Source: Thermoleophilum album
GTDB lineage: Bacteria; Actinomycetota; Thermoleophilia; Solirubrobacterales; Thermoleophilaceae
Direction of reading: 5' to 3'
Assembly: GCF_028867705.1 (NCBI RefSeq)
Contig: NZ_CP066171.1
Span: 1,426,001-1,490,000, forward strand
Length of the DNA: 64,000 nt
The notes beneath the pieces were generated by a model, which saw nothing but the letters and a program-made list of their open reading frames with translations, was not told the DNA's origin and made no database searches. The translations under genes were made by a program, and so were the position numbers. Positions within the stretch are counted from its first letter, which is position 1, and each line of letters begins with the position of its first letter. Shown one piece after another: positions 26,245 through 36,231 of this stretch.

Positions 26245-27936
26245 TCACTCCCACTCGATCGTACCCGGAGGTTTCGACGTGACGTCGAGGACGACGCGGT
26301 TCACCTGCGGCACCTCGGCGACGATCCGCTGGGCGACGCGCTCGATGAGGTCGTACGGTAGGCGCGCCCAGTCGGCCGTCATCGCGTCCTCGGAGGTGAC
26401 GGCACGCACCACGATCACGTACCCGTAGGTGCGCCCGTCGCCCTGCACCCCGACAGTCCTGAGGCCGGCCGGAAGGACACAAAAGGACTGCCAGAGCTCG
26501 CGATAGAGGCCGGCAGCGCGGATTTCGTCCTGCAGGATGGCGTCGGCTTCGCGCAGGACGGCGAGACGCTCCTCGGTGACTTCGCCGCCGACGATGCGGA
26601 TCGCCAGCCCCGGCCCGGGGAACGGCTGGCGCCAGACGAGGCGGTCGGGCAGGCCGAGCTCCTCGCCGACACGGCGAACCTCGTCCTTGAAGAGGTCGCG
26701 TAGCGGCTCGATCAGCTCGAAGCGCAGATCTTCGGGCAGACCGCCGACGTTGTGGTGCGACTTGATAGTCGCCGCACCCTTCGCCCCGCCCGACTCGATC
26801 ACGTCCGAGTACAGCGTGCCCTGTACGAGGAAGCGCGGCTCGCCGAGGCGCCGCGCCGCCTCCTCGAACACACGGATGAACTCCTCGCCGATGATCTTGC
26901 GTTTGTGCTCGGGATCGACGACGCCGCGCAGACGAGCGAGGAACCGTTCGCGCGCGTCGACGGCGACGAGCGGGACGTGGAAGCGGTCGCGGAACGCCGC
27001 CACGACCTGGTCGGCCTCGTTCTTGCGCAAGAGCCCGTGGTCGACGAACACGCAGGTGAGCTGGTCGCCGACCGCGCGGTGGACGATCAGTGCCGCGACC
27101 GAGCTGTCGACACCGCCCGACAGCGCACAGATCACACGCTCGTCCCCCACGCGCGCGCGAATCTCGGCGATCCGCCGGGCGACGAGCGACTCGGGCGTCC
27201 AGCTGTCGCGGGCGCCGCAGACGTCGCGCAAGAAGCGCTCGAGGACGTCGCGCCCGTGCGGTGTGTGGGTGACCTCGGGGTGGAACTGGATGCCGTAGAG
27301 GCGCCGCTCGCTGCTTTCGAACGCCGCGACCGGCGACGCCGGCGAAGCGGCGAGCGCTCGGAAGCCGGGCGGCGGCTCGAAGACAGCGTCGCGATGGCTC
27401 ATCCAGCAGGTCTGGTGGCTCGGCAGACCGCGGAAAAGCGCGCCTTCGTCGCGCACCTCGAGCTGAGTGCGGCCGAACTCCCCGACCGGCGCCGGCTCGA
27501 CGCGTCCACCGAGGGCACGCGCCATCGCTTGCATCCCGTAGCAGATGCCCAGCACCGGTACGTCGAGCTCGAGCAGGCCGGCGGGCAGCGGCGGTGCGCC
27601 GGGCTCGTAGACCGATGCCGGGCCGCCGGAGAGGATCAAGCCGATCGGCCGACGGGCGCGCAGCTCGGCGACGGGCGTGTCGTAGGGCGCAAGCTCCGCG
27701 TAAACACCGAGCTCGCGGACGCGGCGGGCGATCAACTGCGAGTACTGACCGCCGAAGTCGAGAACGACGACGTGCTCGTGGCCGCCGTAGAGAGCGCCCG
27801 CCTCGGGCGCGTCGAGCGCGGCTGTCGTGGCGGTCGCTGCGGTGTCGCCGTTGCCGCCGACAGCTGTGCTGGCGTCCACGCCAGCGCTAGCGACGCCCTG
27901 CCTTGCGTCGAACGCCAAGCCGCTAGTCGCCGACAA
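26245..27936 (-). CDS. guaA: GMP synthase (glutamine-hydrolysing)
   Basis: Converts XMP to GMP with ATP and glutamine. The class I amidotransferase domain (about residues 55-245) has [20 protein letters not shown], the nucleophile loop GICYGMQAM and the HPEVTHT. The ATP-pyrophosphatase P-loop is [13 protein letters not shown], and the dimerisation domain ends KPPGTIEWE. It appears to start at a TTG at 27936, overlapping the guaB3 stop by 14 nt; I see no ATG or GTG between there and the conserved [10 protein letters not shown]. About 50 extra N-terminal residues are Ala/Thr-rich. Coupled downstream of guaB3. Confidence 0.96.
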   Translation of the reverse strand: MSATSGLAFDARQGVASAGVDASTAVGGNGDTAATATTAALDAPEAGALYGGHEHVVVLDFGGQYSQLIARRVRELGVYAELAPYDTPVAELRARRPIGLILSGGPASVYEPGAPPLPAGLLELDVPVLGICYGMQAMARALGGRVEPAPVGEFGRTQLEVRDEGALFRGLPSHQTCWMSHRDAVFEPPPGFRALAASPASPVAAFESSERRLYGIQFHPEVTHTPHGRDVLERFLRDVCGARDSWTPESLVARRIAEIRARVGDERVICALSGGVDSSVAALIVHRAVGDQLTCVFVDHGLLRKNEADQVVAAFRDRFHVPLVAVDARERFLARLRGVVDPEHKRKIIGEEFIRVFEEAARRLGEPRFLVQGTLYSDVIESGGAKGAATIKSHHNVGGLPEDLRFELIEPLRDLFKDEVRRVGEELGLPDRLVWRQPFPGPGLAIRIVGGEVTEERLAVLREADAILQDEIRAAGLYRELWQSFCVLPAGLRTVGVQGDGRTYGYVIVVRAVTSEDAMTADWARLPYDLIERVAQRIVAEVPQVNRVVLDVTSKPPGTIEWE

Positions 27937-29185
27937 GCGCCGGGTCGGCGCTCGGCGTAGCCGGATCGTCGGGGCGCGGCGAGATGCCGTCGCCGCTCGG
28001 CGGCGGCGCCGGGGCGGCGGCGCTGCGCGCCCCCATCCCGATGCCCTGCGTGCGCTGGAGCAGCTTGCCCTCGGTCTGGAGCGCCGGCGCGACCATCACC
28101 TCGGCGCGCTGGAAGTCGAGCAGGTCCGAGTAGCCGCAGGTGGCCATCGACGTCTTCAAGCTGCCCATGAGGTTGAAGGTGCCGTCGTTCTCGTGAGCCG
28201 GCCCGAGCAGGATCTGCTCGAGCGTGCCGTTCTGCTCGACACGCACCCGCGCGCCGCGCGGCAGCGTCGGATGGAAGGTCGCCATCCCCCAGTGGTAGCC
28301 ACGTCCGGGCGCCTCGTAGGCGCGCGCAAGCGGCGACCCGATCATCACCGCGTCGGCACCGCAGGCGATCGCCTTGGCAATGTCGCCGCCGGTGCGCATC
28401 CCGCCGTCGGCAATCACGTTCACGTACTCGCCGGTCTCGAGCATGTGCTGGGAGCGTGCAGCAGCGACGTCGGCAATCGCCGTGGCCTGCGGCACGCCGA
28501 TACCGAGCACGCCGCGCGTGGTGCACGCCGCACCCGGCCCGACACCCACCAGCACGCCAACGGCACCCGTGCGCATCAGGTGGAGCGCGGTCGAGTACGA
28601 CGCGCACCCGCCGACGATCACCGGCACCGGCACCTCGCGGATGAACTCCTTGAGGTTGAGTGGCTCGCTCGTGCGCGAGACGTGCTCGGCGGAGATCACC
28701 GTGCCCTGGATGACGAGGATGTCGAGACCGGCCTCGAGCGCGATCTCGTAGTACTGGCGCACCCGCTGGGGGGTGAGCGCCGCAGCGGCGACCACGCCCT
28801 GCTCCTTGATCTCGCGGATCCGCTGGGCGATCAGCTCCTCCTTGATCGGCTCCGCGTAGATCCGCTGCATCTCGCGCGTCGCGATCTCGTTGGGAAAGCT
28901 CGCGATCTTCTCGAGCTGGGTGTCGGCGTCCTCGTAACGGGTCCAGATGCCCTCGAGGTTCAGGACCGCGAGACCGCCGAGACGGCCGATGATGCCTGCC
29001 GTCTTCGGCGAGACGACACCGTCCATAGCTGAAGCCAACAGCGGCAGCTCGAAGCGGTAGTCACCGAGCTTCCAGGTGATGTCGACGTCGTCGGGGTCGC
29101 GCGTGCGACGCGAAGGAACGATCGCGATGTCGTCGAACCCGTAAGCGCGGCGCCCCTTTTTTCCTCTGCCGATTTCGATCTCCAT
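27923..29185 (-). CDS. guaB3: GuaB3-type IMP dehydrogenase family protein
   Basis: TIM-barrel member of the IMPDH/GMP reductase family without the CBS insert. It begins [20 protein letters not shown], has [14 protein letters not shown], the nucleotide/catalytic loop [20 protein letters not shown] with the Cys, and [19 protein letters not shown]. 420 residues, with a Pro/Ala/Ser C-terminal tail. This subfamily is widespread in actinobacteria and cyanobacteria; some members have been reported to act as GMP reductases rather than IMP dehydrogenases, so the direction here is uncertain. The ATG at 29185 follows GGAGCAGCT. Overlaps guaA, so both are in guanine nucleotide metabolism. Confidence 0.92.
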   Translation of the reverse strand: MEIEIGRGKKGRRAYGFDDIAIVPSRRTRDPDDVDITWKLGDYRFELPLLASAMDGVVSPKTAGIIGRLGGLAVLNLEGIWTRYEDADTQLEKIASFPNEIATREMQRIYAEPIKEELIAQRIREIKEQGVVAAAALTPQRVRQYYEIALEAGLDILVIQGTVISAEHVSRTSEPLNLKEFIREVPVPVIVGGCASYSTALHLMRTGAVGVLVGVGPGAACTTRGVLGIGVPQATAIADVAAARSQHMLETGEYVNVIADGGMRTGGDIAKAIACGADAVMIGSPLARAYEAPGRGYHWGMATFHPTLPRGARVRVEQNGTLEQILLGPAHENDGTFNLMGSLKTSMATCGYSDLLDFQRAEVMVAPALQTEGKLLQRTQGIGMGARSAAAPAPPPSGDGISPRPDDPATPSADPALVGD

Positions 29186-29318
29186 AGCTGCTCCGCAGAA
29201 CGAGCGAATCGCTGCCAGCTTCGTTCGCGAGCGTACCAACCGCGTCGGCCGACCGATCGCTCGCGGCACGCGACTGTGCCTGCGCGGAGCTGCGCCGTCG
29301 CGGGACAGCGCCGCCGCG

Positions 29319-30299
29319 TCAGGCGCCGCCGACGATCCCAGCCAACGGCTCGGCGGCGGTGATGCGCTCGACCGCGACGGTCGGCACAAGCCGCTCGACG
29401 GCGCGCGGATCGAGCGTGCCGGCGCCGAAGTGTTGCGTCGACTCGGCACCACAGGCGACCGCGAAAGCGAGCCGCTCGGGCGTTGGACGCCCCTGGTAGA
29501 GGGCTGCGATGTAGCCAGCGAGGAAGGCGTCACCCGAGCCCACCGCCGACACCGGCTCGAGCGGCTCGAGCGTCGCCCGCCACAGCTCGCGCTCGCCGCC
29601 GGGACCTTCGAGCAGGGCGATGCAACCGTCGGGAAGCGTCAGCACCGCCTGGCGAGCCCCGAGCTCGGCGATCTCGCCCAGCGCTCGCAAGCGATCGACC
29701 GGGTCGACGAACTCGTGGCCGACAAGCTCCTCGGCCTCGGGCTCGTTGGGAGTGACGAGGTCGGGACGGGCGCGCACGCCTTGGCGCAGCGGCTCGCCCT
29801 CGGAGTCGAGCACGCATTCGACGCCCAGCGTGCGCAGCTCCCCGATCATGCGGGCATAGAAGTCGTCGGCGACGCCGCGCGGCAGGCTGCCCGCGAAGAC
29901 GCACAGCTCGGCGCCTTTGGCGAGGTACAGCAGCTTGTCGACGAAGAGCGCGAGCTCCTGCTCGGTGACGCGCGGGCCGCGCTCGTTGATCTCGGTCTGC
30001 ACGCCGGTGGTGGGATCGACGACGGCTGTCGATGTCCGCGACTCCTCGCGGATGCGCACAAAGTCGTTGAGGATCGACTGCTCGGTGAGGTGTTCGATGA
30101 TGCGCGTACCGGTGGCGCCGCCCGCGAACCCCGTCGCGATCACAGGTTGCCCGAGCAGCTTGAGCGCACGCGCCACGTTCACGCCCTTGCCGCCCGCCAT
30201 CGTCGTCTGTTCGACGGCACGGTGGCGCCGCCCGAGCGTGAAGCTAGGGACGGCGAGGGTGCGGTCGATAGCGGCGTTGAGGGTGACCGTGATGATCAT
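29319..30299 (-). CDS. PfkB-family sugar-phosphate kinase, likely 1-phosphofructokinase
   Basis: Ribokinase-fold kinase; the opening MIITVTLNAAIDRTLAVPSF, AGGKGVNVARALKLLGQP and the catalytic GSGDAFLAGYIAALYQG are those of the 1-phosphofructokinase / tagatose-6-phosphate kinase branch. 326 residues, slightly longer than usual. It would phosphorylate fructose-1-phosphate or a similar sugar phosphate. No PTS genes are visible, so the source of substrate is open. Its ATG overlaps the D,D-carboxypeptidase stop by 4 nt. Confidence 0.87.
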   Translation of the reverse strand: MIITVTLNAAIDRTLAVPSFTLGRRHRAVEQTTMAGGKGVNVARALKLLGQPVIATGFAGGATGTRIIEHLTEQSILNDFVRIREESRTSTAVVDPTTGVQTEINERGPRVTEQELALFVDKLLYLAKGAELCVFAGSLPRGVADDFYARMIGELRTLGVECVLDSEGEPLRQGVRARPDLVTPNEPEAEELVGHEFVDPVDRLRALGEIAELGARQAVLTLPDGCIALLEGPGGERELWRATLEPLEPVSAVGSGDAFLAGYIAALYQGRPTPERLAFAVACGAESTQHFGAGTLDPRAVERLVPTVAVERITAAEPLAGIVGGA

Positions 30300-31624
30300 C
30301 TGCCGGTGTCGAGTTCGGCTCGGCCGGTTCCTCGCCGTGCCCGCGCGGAACGCAGGCCAGCTAGAGCCCCTGCCAGCATGGCGCCGAGCAGAGCGAGCGT
30401 CAAGCCACTACCGAGACGCTCGTCGAGCGCGCGGAAAGTGCCGGCGCTACCGACCGCCGTGGCCAGCAGCGCCGGTTCGGTGGCGACACGGCGGCCGTCG
30501 ACCAACACCTCGAAGCGGCCCACCGCGCTGCGCGCCGCGAGCGGGGCGCGCAATCCCGGGCGGACACGCAGGCGCACGGCGAGCGTCTGGCCGCGCCTGA
30601 CGACCACCGCGCGGCGGCGGGCAGGCACGACCGTCGGTGTCGCGCTCGTCCCGGCGAGATGCACGCGCCGACGCGTGCGGCGCGGATCGAGCGCGGTCCG
30701 CGCGCCGTACAGCGCGAGGCCGTAGCGCAGCAGCGCGAGGCTGTAGCGATCGCGCTCGCCTTCGCTACGCGACCCGAGCACGACGCTCAGGACGCGTTGA
30801 CCGAGACGCCCATGCGCCGAGGCCACGAGCACATACCCAGCGCGCGAGGTGTGACCCGTCTTGACGCCGTCGACCCAGCGGTAGCGGGCGACGAGGTCGT
30901 TGCGGTTCGTCACGATCCGGCGCCGCGCTCCCGACACAAGCAACGCTTGCGGCATCGCGACGACACGTGCCAGGAAGCGGTCGCGCAACACGACACGGGC
31001 GAGCGCCGCGAGCTCGCGCGCTGTCGAACCGGCACCGGCGGCGTCGAGACCGATCGGGTTGGCGAAGCGGGTGCGCTTAAGCCCGAGCTCGCGGGCGCGG
31101 CGGTTCATCAGCTCGACGAACGCTCGCTGCGATCCCGCCACCGCGCGCGCGAGCGTTGCGGCCGCGTCGTTAGCGCTGGCGAGCAAGGTCGCCGCGAGCA
31201 GGTCGCGGACGGCGAGCCGCTCGCCGGGGGCGAGCCCCAGCACCGACTCGGCGGGGAGCGCGTGGTAGCGCACCGCCGGCACGCGAGCGTCGAGCGACAG
31301 GCGCTCGCGCGCGAGGAGTGCCGTCATCAGCTTGGTGGTGCTGGCGATCGCCGCAGCCCGGTCGGGCCTGTAGGCGAAGAGCACGTGCCCGTCGCGTGCG
31401 TCGACGACGATCGCCGCTGCGACACGACCCGCAAGCTGCGGGGCAGCGACGGCGGACGAACGCGGGCGTTCGCGTGGCAGCACCTTCGCCGCGCGAGCCG
31501 CGCTGGCGGCGGCACACCCCGAGACGAGGACCAGTGCGAGCGCGACGGCCACCGAGCGGACCACAGTCGCGACCAAGGAGACCGCGCTGCGCGGAGAAGG
31601 CGCCGTTTTCACCGCGCCGAGCAT
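30296..31624 (-). CDS. D-alanyl-D-alanine carboxypeptidase (S11 family)
   Basis: Penicillin-binding-type enzyme trimming the terminal D-Ala of peptidoglycan stem peptides. The ATG at 31624 gives 442 residues: a signal peptide with hydrophobic core ending VLVSGCAAAS, where the Cys could be lipidated. The SxxK motif is ASTTKLMTA, SxN is SANDAA and KTG is VDGVKTGHTS. The last 130 residues are beta-type (the VVRRGQTLAVRLRVR region) followed by a C-terminal hydrophobic helix (LTLALLGAMLAGALAGL) and an Arg-rich end, so it may be anchored at both ends. Translationally coupled to the PfkB kinase. Confidence 0.92.
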   Translation of the reverse strand: MLGAVKTAPSPRSAVSLVATVVRSVAVALALVLVSGCAAASAARAAKVLPRERPRSSAVAAPQLAGRVAAAIVVDARDGHVLFAYRPDRAAAIASTTKLMTALLARERLSLDARVPAVRYHALPAESVLGLAPGERLAVRDLLAATLLASANDAAATLARAVAGSQRAFVELMNRRARELGLKRTRFANPIGLDAAGAGSTARELAALARVVLRDRFLARVVAMPQALLVSGARRRIVTNRNDLVARYRWVDGVKTGHTSRAGYVLVASAHGRLGQRVLSVVLGSRSEGERDRYSLALLRYGLALYGARTALDPRRTRRRVHLAGTSATPTVVPARRRAVVVRRGQTLAVRLRVRPGLRAPLAARSAVGRFEVLVDGRRVATEPALLATAVGSAGTFRALDERLGSGLTLALLGAMLAGALAGLRSARARRGTGRAELDTGR

Positions 31625-31695
31625 AGGAGGAGCGCGGCGGTTTTGCCGTCCGCGCGACGCTCGACGCGCAGCGGGGCCCGCACCGTCCCCGCGCG

Positions 31696-31727
31696 GCCGC
31701 CGCCGCCGACGTGTCGGCGGCGGCGGC
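31696..31727 (-). terminator. 14-bp GC hairpin downstream of pyrF
   Basis: GCCGCCGCCGCCGA and its perfect complement enclose a CGTG loop, 13 nt after the pyrF stop on the leftward strand. No T-tract follows. It may terminate pyrF transcripts or attenuate expression of the downstream carboxypeptidase. Confidence 0.45.
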
Positions 31728-31740
31728 GAGCTCGCCCCGG

Positions 31741-32670
31741 TTAGGTCCACGACTCGCGTTGCAGCCGCTGGGCGGCGCGCGCAGCCGCCGCGGCAGCGTC
31801 GGGCGAGCCCTCCTCACGCCAGGCGTCGACGATCGATCGCGCCGCCGTGACAAGCGCCGACGCAGGGTGCGCGCCGAGCGCCGAGCGCACCGCCGAGGCG
31901 CTGCCGCCCTGGGCGCCCACTCCAGGGAGGAGGATCGGGGCGCGCGGCATGGCGCGCCGCAGCTCGCCGAGCAGCTCGGGCCGCGTAGCCCCGCACACCG
32001 CGCCGATCGGTGCAAGCGCAGCGTCCGGAGCACGCTCGTTGGCGAGCTCGTCGACCAAACGGGCGAGCCGCAGACGCAGCGGATCGCCCCGCGGCTCGTC
32101 CTGGATCTCGCCGGCACCCGGGTTCGAGGTGCGCACGAGCACGAAGCAGCCGCCGCCGACCGCCTCGGCTGCGTCGAGGAAGGGTGCGAGCGCGTCGCGC
32201 CCGAGCAGCGGGTTGACGGTGACGGCGTCGGCCCCGAGGCCCGGCAAAACCCCGAACGGCCCCTCGCCACCACCGAAGAGCGCCTGCGCATAGGCGCGCG
32301 AGGTCGTCGGCACGTCCCCCCGCTTGCCGTCGGCGATCACGAGCAGGCCCGCGCTCTTCGCGAACGCGACCGCCGCTTCGAGCGCTTGCCAACCGGGCGG
32401 GCCAAGCCGCTCGAAACAGGCGAGCTGGAACTTGGCCGCCACGCAGTGGTCGGCGACCGCGGCGATAGCCGCCTCGCAATGGGCGCGAACCGCGGCGGCC
32501 GCCGCGGCGCGCGCGTCCTCGCCCTGCTGCGCGGCGTGCTCGCCCTCCCCCTCCCCCGCCGCACCCAGCACGGCACCGACCCCCGTCAGCGCTCCCGGCC
32601 AGAGCGCGTGCGGATCGGGGTCGATCCCTACGACAAGACGGCTGCGGCGCTCCTCGACGAGCGCCGCCAG
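31741..32670 (-). CDS. pyrF: Orotidine 5'-phosphate decarboxylase, type 2 (unclear start)
   Basis: Last step of UMP synthesis. The family text is complete: FVERLAALVEERRSRLVVGIDPDPHALWPG, then the catalytic LLVIADGKRGDVPTTSRAYAQA and ILLPGVGAQGGSA. The frame is open back to position 32788 inside HU, yet I find no ATG, GTG or TTG ahead of the conserved VVGIDPDP segment. The first ordinary start is a GTG at 32571, which would remove it. I therefore place the start at a CTG (32670) in ERLAALVE, giving 309 residues; a start at another near-cognate codon or a sequence error are alternatives. 56 nt downstream of HU. Confidence 0.9.
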   Translation of the reverse strand: MAALVEERRSRLVVGIDPDPHALWPGALTGVGAVLGAAGEGEGEHAAQQGEDARAAAAAAVRAHCEAAIAAVADHCVAAKFQLACFERLGPPGWQALEAAVAFAKSAGLLVIADGKRGDVPTTSRAYAQALFGGGEGPFGVLPGLGADAVTVNPLLGRDALAPFLDAAEAVGGGCFVLVRTSNPGAGEIQDEPRGDPLRLRLARLVDELANERAPDAALAPIGAVCGATRPELLGELRRAMPRAPILLPGVGAQGGSASAVRSALGAHPASALVTAARSIVDAWREEGSPDAAAAAARAAQRLQRESWT

Positions 32671-32726
32671 CCGCTCGACAAAGGAGGCGGACGCGCGGCC
32701 CGTCCCCGAGCTGTCAGGCGAAACCG

Positions 32727-32999
32727 CTACTTGACCGCGTTCTTGAGCTGCGAGCCGGGCGTGAAGCGCGGCACCTTGGCGGCCGCGATCTTGATCTTCT
32801 CACCGGTGCGCGGGTTGATGCCCTGACGGGCGGCACGCTTCGTGACCGAGAACTTGCCGAAGCCGGTGAAGTTGACCTCGCCGCCGCGTTTCAGCGTCTC
32901 GGTCACGACCTCGAGGAAGGCGTTGACCGCGCGCTCGGCGTCAGCCTTCGTGAAGTTCGTCTTCTGGGCGACCCGATCGATGAACTCTGCCTTTGTCAC
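32727..32999 (-). CDS. hup: DNA-binding protein HU
   Basis: Small nucleoid protein. 90 residues from a GTG behind AAGGAGG: VTKAEFIDRVAQKTNFTKADAE, GEVNFTGFGKFSVTKRAARQG, the signature region INPRTGEKIKIAAAKVPRFTPG, and the end LKNAVK. No C-terminal Lys/Ala tail of the kind seen in mycobacterial HU. Upstream of pyrF in the same direction. Confidence 0.97.
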   Translation of the reverse strand: MTKAEFIDRVAQKTNFTKADAERAVNAFLEVVTETLKRGGEVNFTGFGKFSVTKRAARQGINPRTGEKIKIAAAKVPRFTPGSQLKNAVK

Positions 33000-33127
33000 G
33001 TCCGTTCCTCCTTCGCGGGTTGACGGTGTGAACCTAACAACCGAAGCGGACGAAGTCAGTGCCCATGCGGAATTTCGAGCGTGTCGGCGAGGGAGCACAG
33101 GGAGCGGAAAAGCGCAGGGAGCGGTAG

Positions 33128-34537
33128 CTAGCGGCCAGAGACGGTGATGCCGTCGACGAGGAGCGAGGGCGTCGAGACGCTGCCTGCCAGCGGCACCCAG
33201 CGTCGGTCGTCGCCGAGCGCCTGCACGTTGCGCAACAGGTCGGTCAACGAACCCGCGACGGTCATTTCGCGCGCCGGCTCGGCGAGCTCTCCGCCGCGCA
33301 CGACCACGCCCGACGCGCCGACCGAGAAGGTCCCCGAGACCGGGTTCACACCCGAGTGCAAGCCGCTCAGGTCGGTGATGTAGAAGCCGTCGCCGAGCGT
33401 CGCCAGAAGCTGCGCGAAAGGCACCTGCTCGCCCGCGACGACGAGGTTGGACACGCCGACCACGGGCGGCGTCCGGTACGAGCTGCGCAGGGCGTTGGCG
33501 GTGGTGTTCGTGCCTGCCCGGCGGGCGGTGCGCACGTCGTGGACGAACGTCAAAAGACGCCCCCCGGCGATCAGCTCGGTGCGCCCTGTGGGCGATCCTT
33601 CGCCGTCGAACGGAGCGCTCGCCGGACCGTCGGGCAGCGTCGCGTCGTCGGCGATCGTCAGCGACGAAGAAGCGACCTCGGCACCGAGCTTGTCGGCGAA
33701 CGGCGAGCGGCCGCGCTCGACCTGTTCGGCCGAGAGCATCTCGCCCACGGCGGCGACGAGGGCAGCAGCAGCGAAGGCGTCGAACACGACCGCGCAGCGA
33801 CGGCTCGGCGGTTTCGTAGCACCGGCGAGTAGCGCTGCCCGCTCGCCTGCCTCGCGGCCGGTCCGCTCCGGGTCGAGCCCGTGCGGCGCCCGCGCGATGT
33901 CGAGACCGAAACCGCTCATCCGCTCGCCAACCTCGCCGGCGAAAGCGGTGCAGTACATCCAGGCGGAGGACGCGGTGAAGGCGCCAGCGAACGACGCGCT
34001 GTTGGCGAGCGCCACCTCGAGCCAGGCGTCCTGGTAGACCACCTGCTCGACGTCGGTGACGGCACGCTGTGCGCGCGCCGCGCGCTCGCAAGCCCGCGCC
34101 AGCTCGACACAGTGGTCGCTGGTCGCCGCAAGCAGACGTTCGTCAGCGAGGTCGGGCACCCCTGCCTGCCCACAGTGGTCGGGCAAACCAGCGCCTGTCT
34201 CGCGATCGGCGATCCGCGCGAGGGCGACCGCCGCCCGCGCCGCTTCGGCAAGCTCGTCGCTGGCGAAGCCGGAGGCGTAGGCGAAACCCCAGCGCCCGTC
34301 GACAAACGCCCGCACCCCGACGCCGCAAGAAACCGCCTCGCCGAGCTCTTCGACGGCTTCGCGCCAGACGACGACGCGACGGCTGCGACGTCGCTCCGCC
34401 CACGCGTCGGCCGCCTCGGCGCCGGCAGCGACCGCCGCCTCAAGCGCGGTCTCCGCGGCAGCGCGGGCGGCTAGCTCGTGCCGCCGGCCGGCGGCACCCG
34501 CGCCGGCGCTCGCTCGCCCGTGTCCGTCCCCGCTCAC
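33128..34537 (-). CDS. tldE: TldE/PmbA metalloprotease partner
   Basis: Partner of TldD in a heterodimeric zinc protease that processes small peptides and modified peptide products. 469 residues. As expected for TldE there is no HExxxH motif. Family features include EEAVSCGVGVRAFVDGRWGFA, FVHDVRTARRAGTNTTANA and the C-terminal GDGFYITDLSGLHSGVNPVSGTFSVGASG. Its GTG overlaps the tldD stop by 4 nt, so the two are translated together in equal amount. Confidence 0.94.
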   Translation of the reverse strand: MSGDGHGRASAGAGAAGRRHELAARAAAETALEAAVAAGAEAADAWAERRRSRRVVVWREAVEELGEAVSCGVGVRAFVDGRWGFAYASGFASDELAEAARAAVALARIADRETGAGLPDHCGQAGVPDLADERLLAATSDHCVELARACERAARAQRAVTDVEQVVYQDAWLEVALANSASFAGAFTASSAWMYCTAFAGEVGERMSGFGLDIARAPHGLDPERTGREAGERAALLAGATKPPSRRCAVVFDAFAAAALVAAVGEMLSAEQVERGRSPFADKLGAEVASSSLTIADDATLPDGPASAPFDGEGSPTGRTELIAGGRLLTFVHDVRTARRAGTNTTANALRSSYRTPPVVGVSNLVVAGEQVPFAQLLATLGDGFYITDLSGLHSGVNPVSGTFSVGASGVVVRGGELAEPAREMTVAGSLTDLLRNVQALGDDRRWVPLAGSVSTPSLLVDGITVSGR

Positions 34538-35928
34538 GCCCGCGTCCCTCCGACGGTGATCGAGCGCAGGCGCACGTGGGGCTGGCCGACCCCAGCGGGC
34601 ACCGACTGCCCGCCCTTGCCACAGAAGCCAGTGGCGATCTCGAGGTCGTCGGCGATCCCGTCGATCGCCGCAAGGGCGCGCAGACAGTTGCCGACTAGCG
34701 TCGCGCCGCGCACGGGTGCGGTCACGCGGCCGTTCTCGATCAGGTAGCCCTCGGAGACGCCGAAGACGAAGTCGCCCGTCGCCGGTTCGACTTGGCCTCC
34801 GCCGAAGGAGACGGCGTACAAGCCGCGCCTCACGCCCGCGATGAGATCTTCGGGAGAGGCGTCGCCGCGAGCGAAGTAGGTGTTCGTCATGCGCGGCAGG
34901 GGTGGGTGCCGGTACGACTCACGGCGGCCGTTGCCGGTCGGCGCGGCGTTGGCCTCGCGCGCCCGCACGAGGTCGTAGAGGTAGCCCACGAGCTCGCCCT
35001 CCGCGATGATCGTCGTGCGCTGGGTCGCCGTTCCCTCGTCGTCGCAACCATCGCTGCCCCACGCGCCAGCGAGCGCGCCGTCGTCGTAAGCGGTGACGAA
35101 CGGCGGGGCGACACGCTTGCCGAGCAACCCCGCGTAGACGCTCGCGCCTTTCTGGACAGCGTCCGCCTCGAGCCCGTGGCCGACCGCTTCGTGCAACAGG
35201 ACGCCGCCGAAACCGTTGCCCACCACCACCGGCATCTCGCCGGTCGGCGCATCGACTGCATCTAGCAGCGCCAGCGCCTTCTGTGCAGCGCGCTCGCCGA
35301 CGTCGGTGGCGTCGGCGACAAGCTCGAAGCCGGCGCAGCCGCCGCGCGTCTCGACGCCGCTTTCGGTGCGCCCGTCGCGGCGAGCTACGGCTTGGCAGGT
35401 GAGGCGCACACGCGTGCGCTCGTCGCAGGCGGACACACCGTCGGAGTTGAAGATCGCGACACGGCGAGTGCTTTCGGCGTAGCCGGCTCGGACCTGGACC
35501 ACCGCGACGCCCTGGGCGCGGGCGGCTTCGTCTACGCGAGCGACGAGATCGGCCTTGTCGGCGATGCTCACCGCCGTCGGGGCGACCGCGACGTCGTGCA
35601 GCCGGCGCTGCCGCGGCGCGGCGAGCGGCGCCGGCGTGCGCGCACCCGCCCGCGCCGCGCTCGCGAGCGAGGCGGCCAGAGCCAAAAGCTCGCCCTCGCT
35701 GACGCTGTCGGTGTAGCCGTAGAAGGTCGCCCCGTCGCGGACGATGCGCAGACAGGCGCCGCGCTCCGACCCGAGCTGCGGGCGCTCGAGCCTGCGATCG
35801 TCGCGCACCAGCGCCAGCGACCGCCGCTCCTCGCAGAACAGCTCGCCGAGCTCACCACCGTGCGCGAGAAGACGCGCCAGCACACGTTCGGCGACATCGG
35901 GAGCGACCAGCGTGGATGCCTCAGCCAC
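34534..35928 (-). CDS. tldD: TldD metalloprotease catalytic subunit
   Basis: Catalytic half of the TldD/TldE protease. The zinc motif HEAVGHGLEAD fits HExxGHxxE, followed by FVTAYDDGALAGAWGSDGCDDEG and the C-terminal IATGFCGKGGQSVPAGVGQP. The GTG at 35928, after GGAAG, gives 464 residues; a TTG at 35955 is an alternative. In other bacteria the pair matures antibiotic precursor peptides or degrades CcdA. No toxin or peptide-antibiotic gene is visible here, so the substrate is unknown. Confidence 0.95.
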   Translation of the reverse strand: MAEASTLVAPDVAERVLARLLAHGGELGELFCEERRSLALVRDDRRLERPQLGSERGACLRIVRDGATFYGYTDSVSEGELLALAASLASAARAGARTPAPLAAPRQRRLHDVAVAPTAVSIADKADLVARVDEAARAQGVAVVQVRAGYAESTRRVAIFNSDGVSACDERTRVRLTCQAVARRDGRTESGVETRGGCAGFELVADATDVGERAAQKALALLDAVDAPTGEMPVVVGNGFGGVLLHEAVGHGLEADAVQKGASVYAGLLGKRVAPPFVTAYDDGALAGAWGSDGCDDEGTATQRTTIIAEGELVGYLYDLVRAREANAAPTGNGRRESYRHPPLPRMTNTYFARGDASPEDLIAGVRRGLYAVSFGGGQVEPATGDFVFGVSEGYLIENGRVTAPVRGATLVGNCLRALAAIDGIADDLEIATGFCGKGGQSVPAGVGQPHVRLRSITVGGTRA

Positions 35929-36000
35929 GGCGCTTCCTGACCTTGCCAGCGGCAAGCGCGCACGTACATGCCTCGGCCAGCGCTTGCGCTCGTGTTGTGT

Positions 36001-36231
36001 TCACTGTTCGTCGCTCTCGGTGCGGACGACGGCGATCATCTCGTCTGCCAGCTCGAGGGCGCGATCGTACCCGCGCGCGCCGGGCTCGAGCGTGTGTCGG
36101 CGGCCGTCGGCGGTCACGCGCACGACGCGCGGCTCGCGTTCGCGCCGAGCGCGCCGTACAGCGGCACCGACGTTCTCGGCGACGGCGAGCAGGCCGTTGA
36201 CGAGCCAACCGGGTCTGTTCGCCGAGCTCAC
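36001..36231 (-). CDS. Short protein coupled to roadblock-like gene, unknown
   Basis: 76 residues, soluble and basic in the middle. An amphipathic N-terminal helix ([25 protein letters not shown]) leads to a short beta section (PRVVRVTADGRRHTL) and an acidic C-terminal helix. Its GTG overlaps the stop of the roadblock-like gene by 4 nt, which supports translation and a shared role. No family recognised. Confidence 0.6.
   Translation of the reverse strand: MSSANRPGWLVNGLLAVAENVGAAVRRARREREPRVVRVTADGRRHTLEPGARGYDRALELADEMIAVVRTESDEQ

Noticed and set aside
34534-35928. TldD/TldE as part of a peptide-antibiotic cluster
   Set aside because: No precursor peptide, transporter or tailoring enzyme nearby; HU, pyrF and housekeeping genes surround it.
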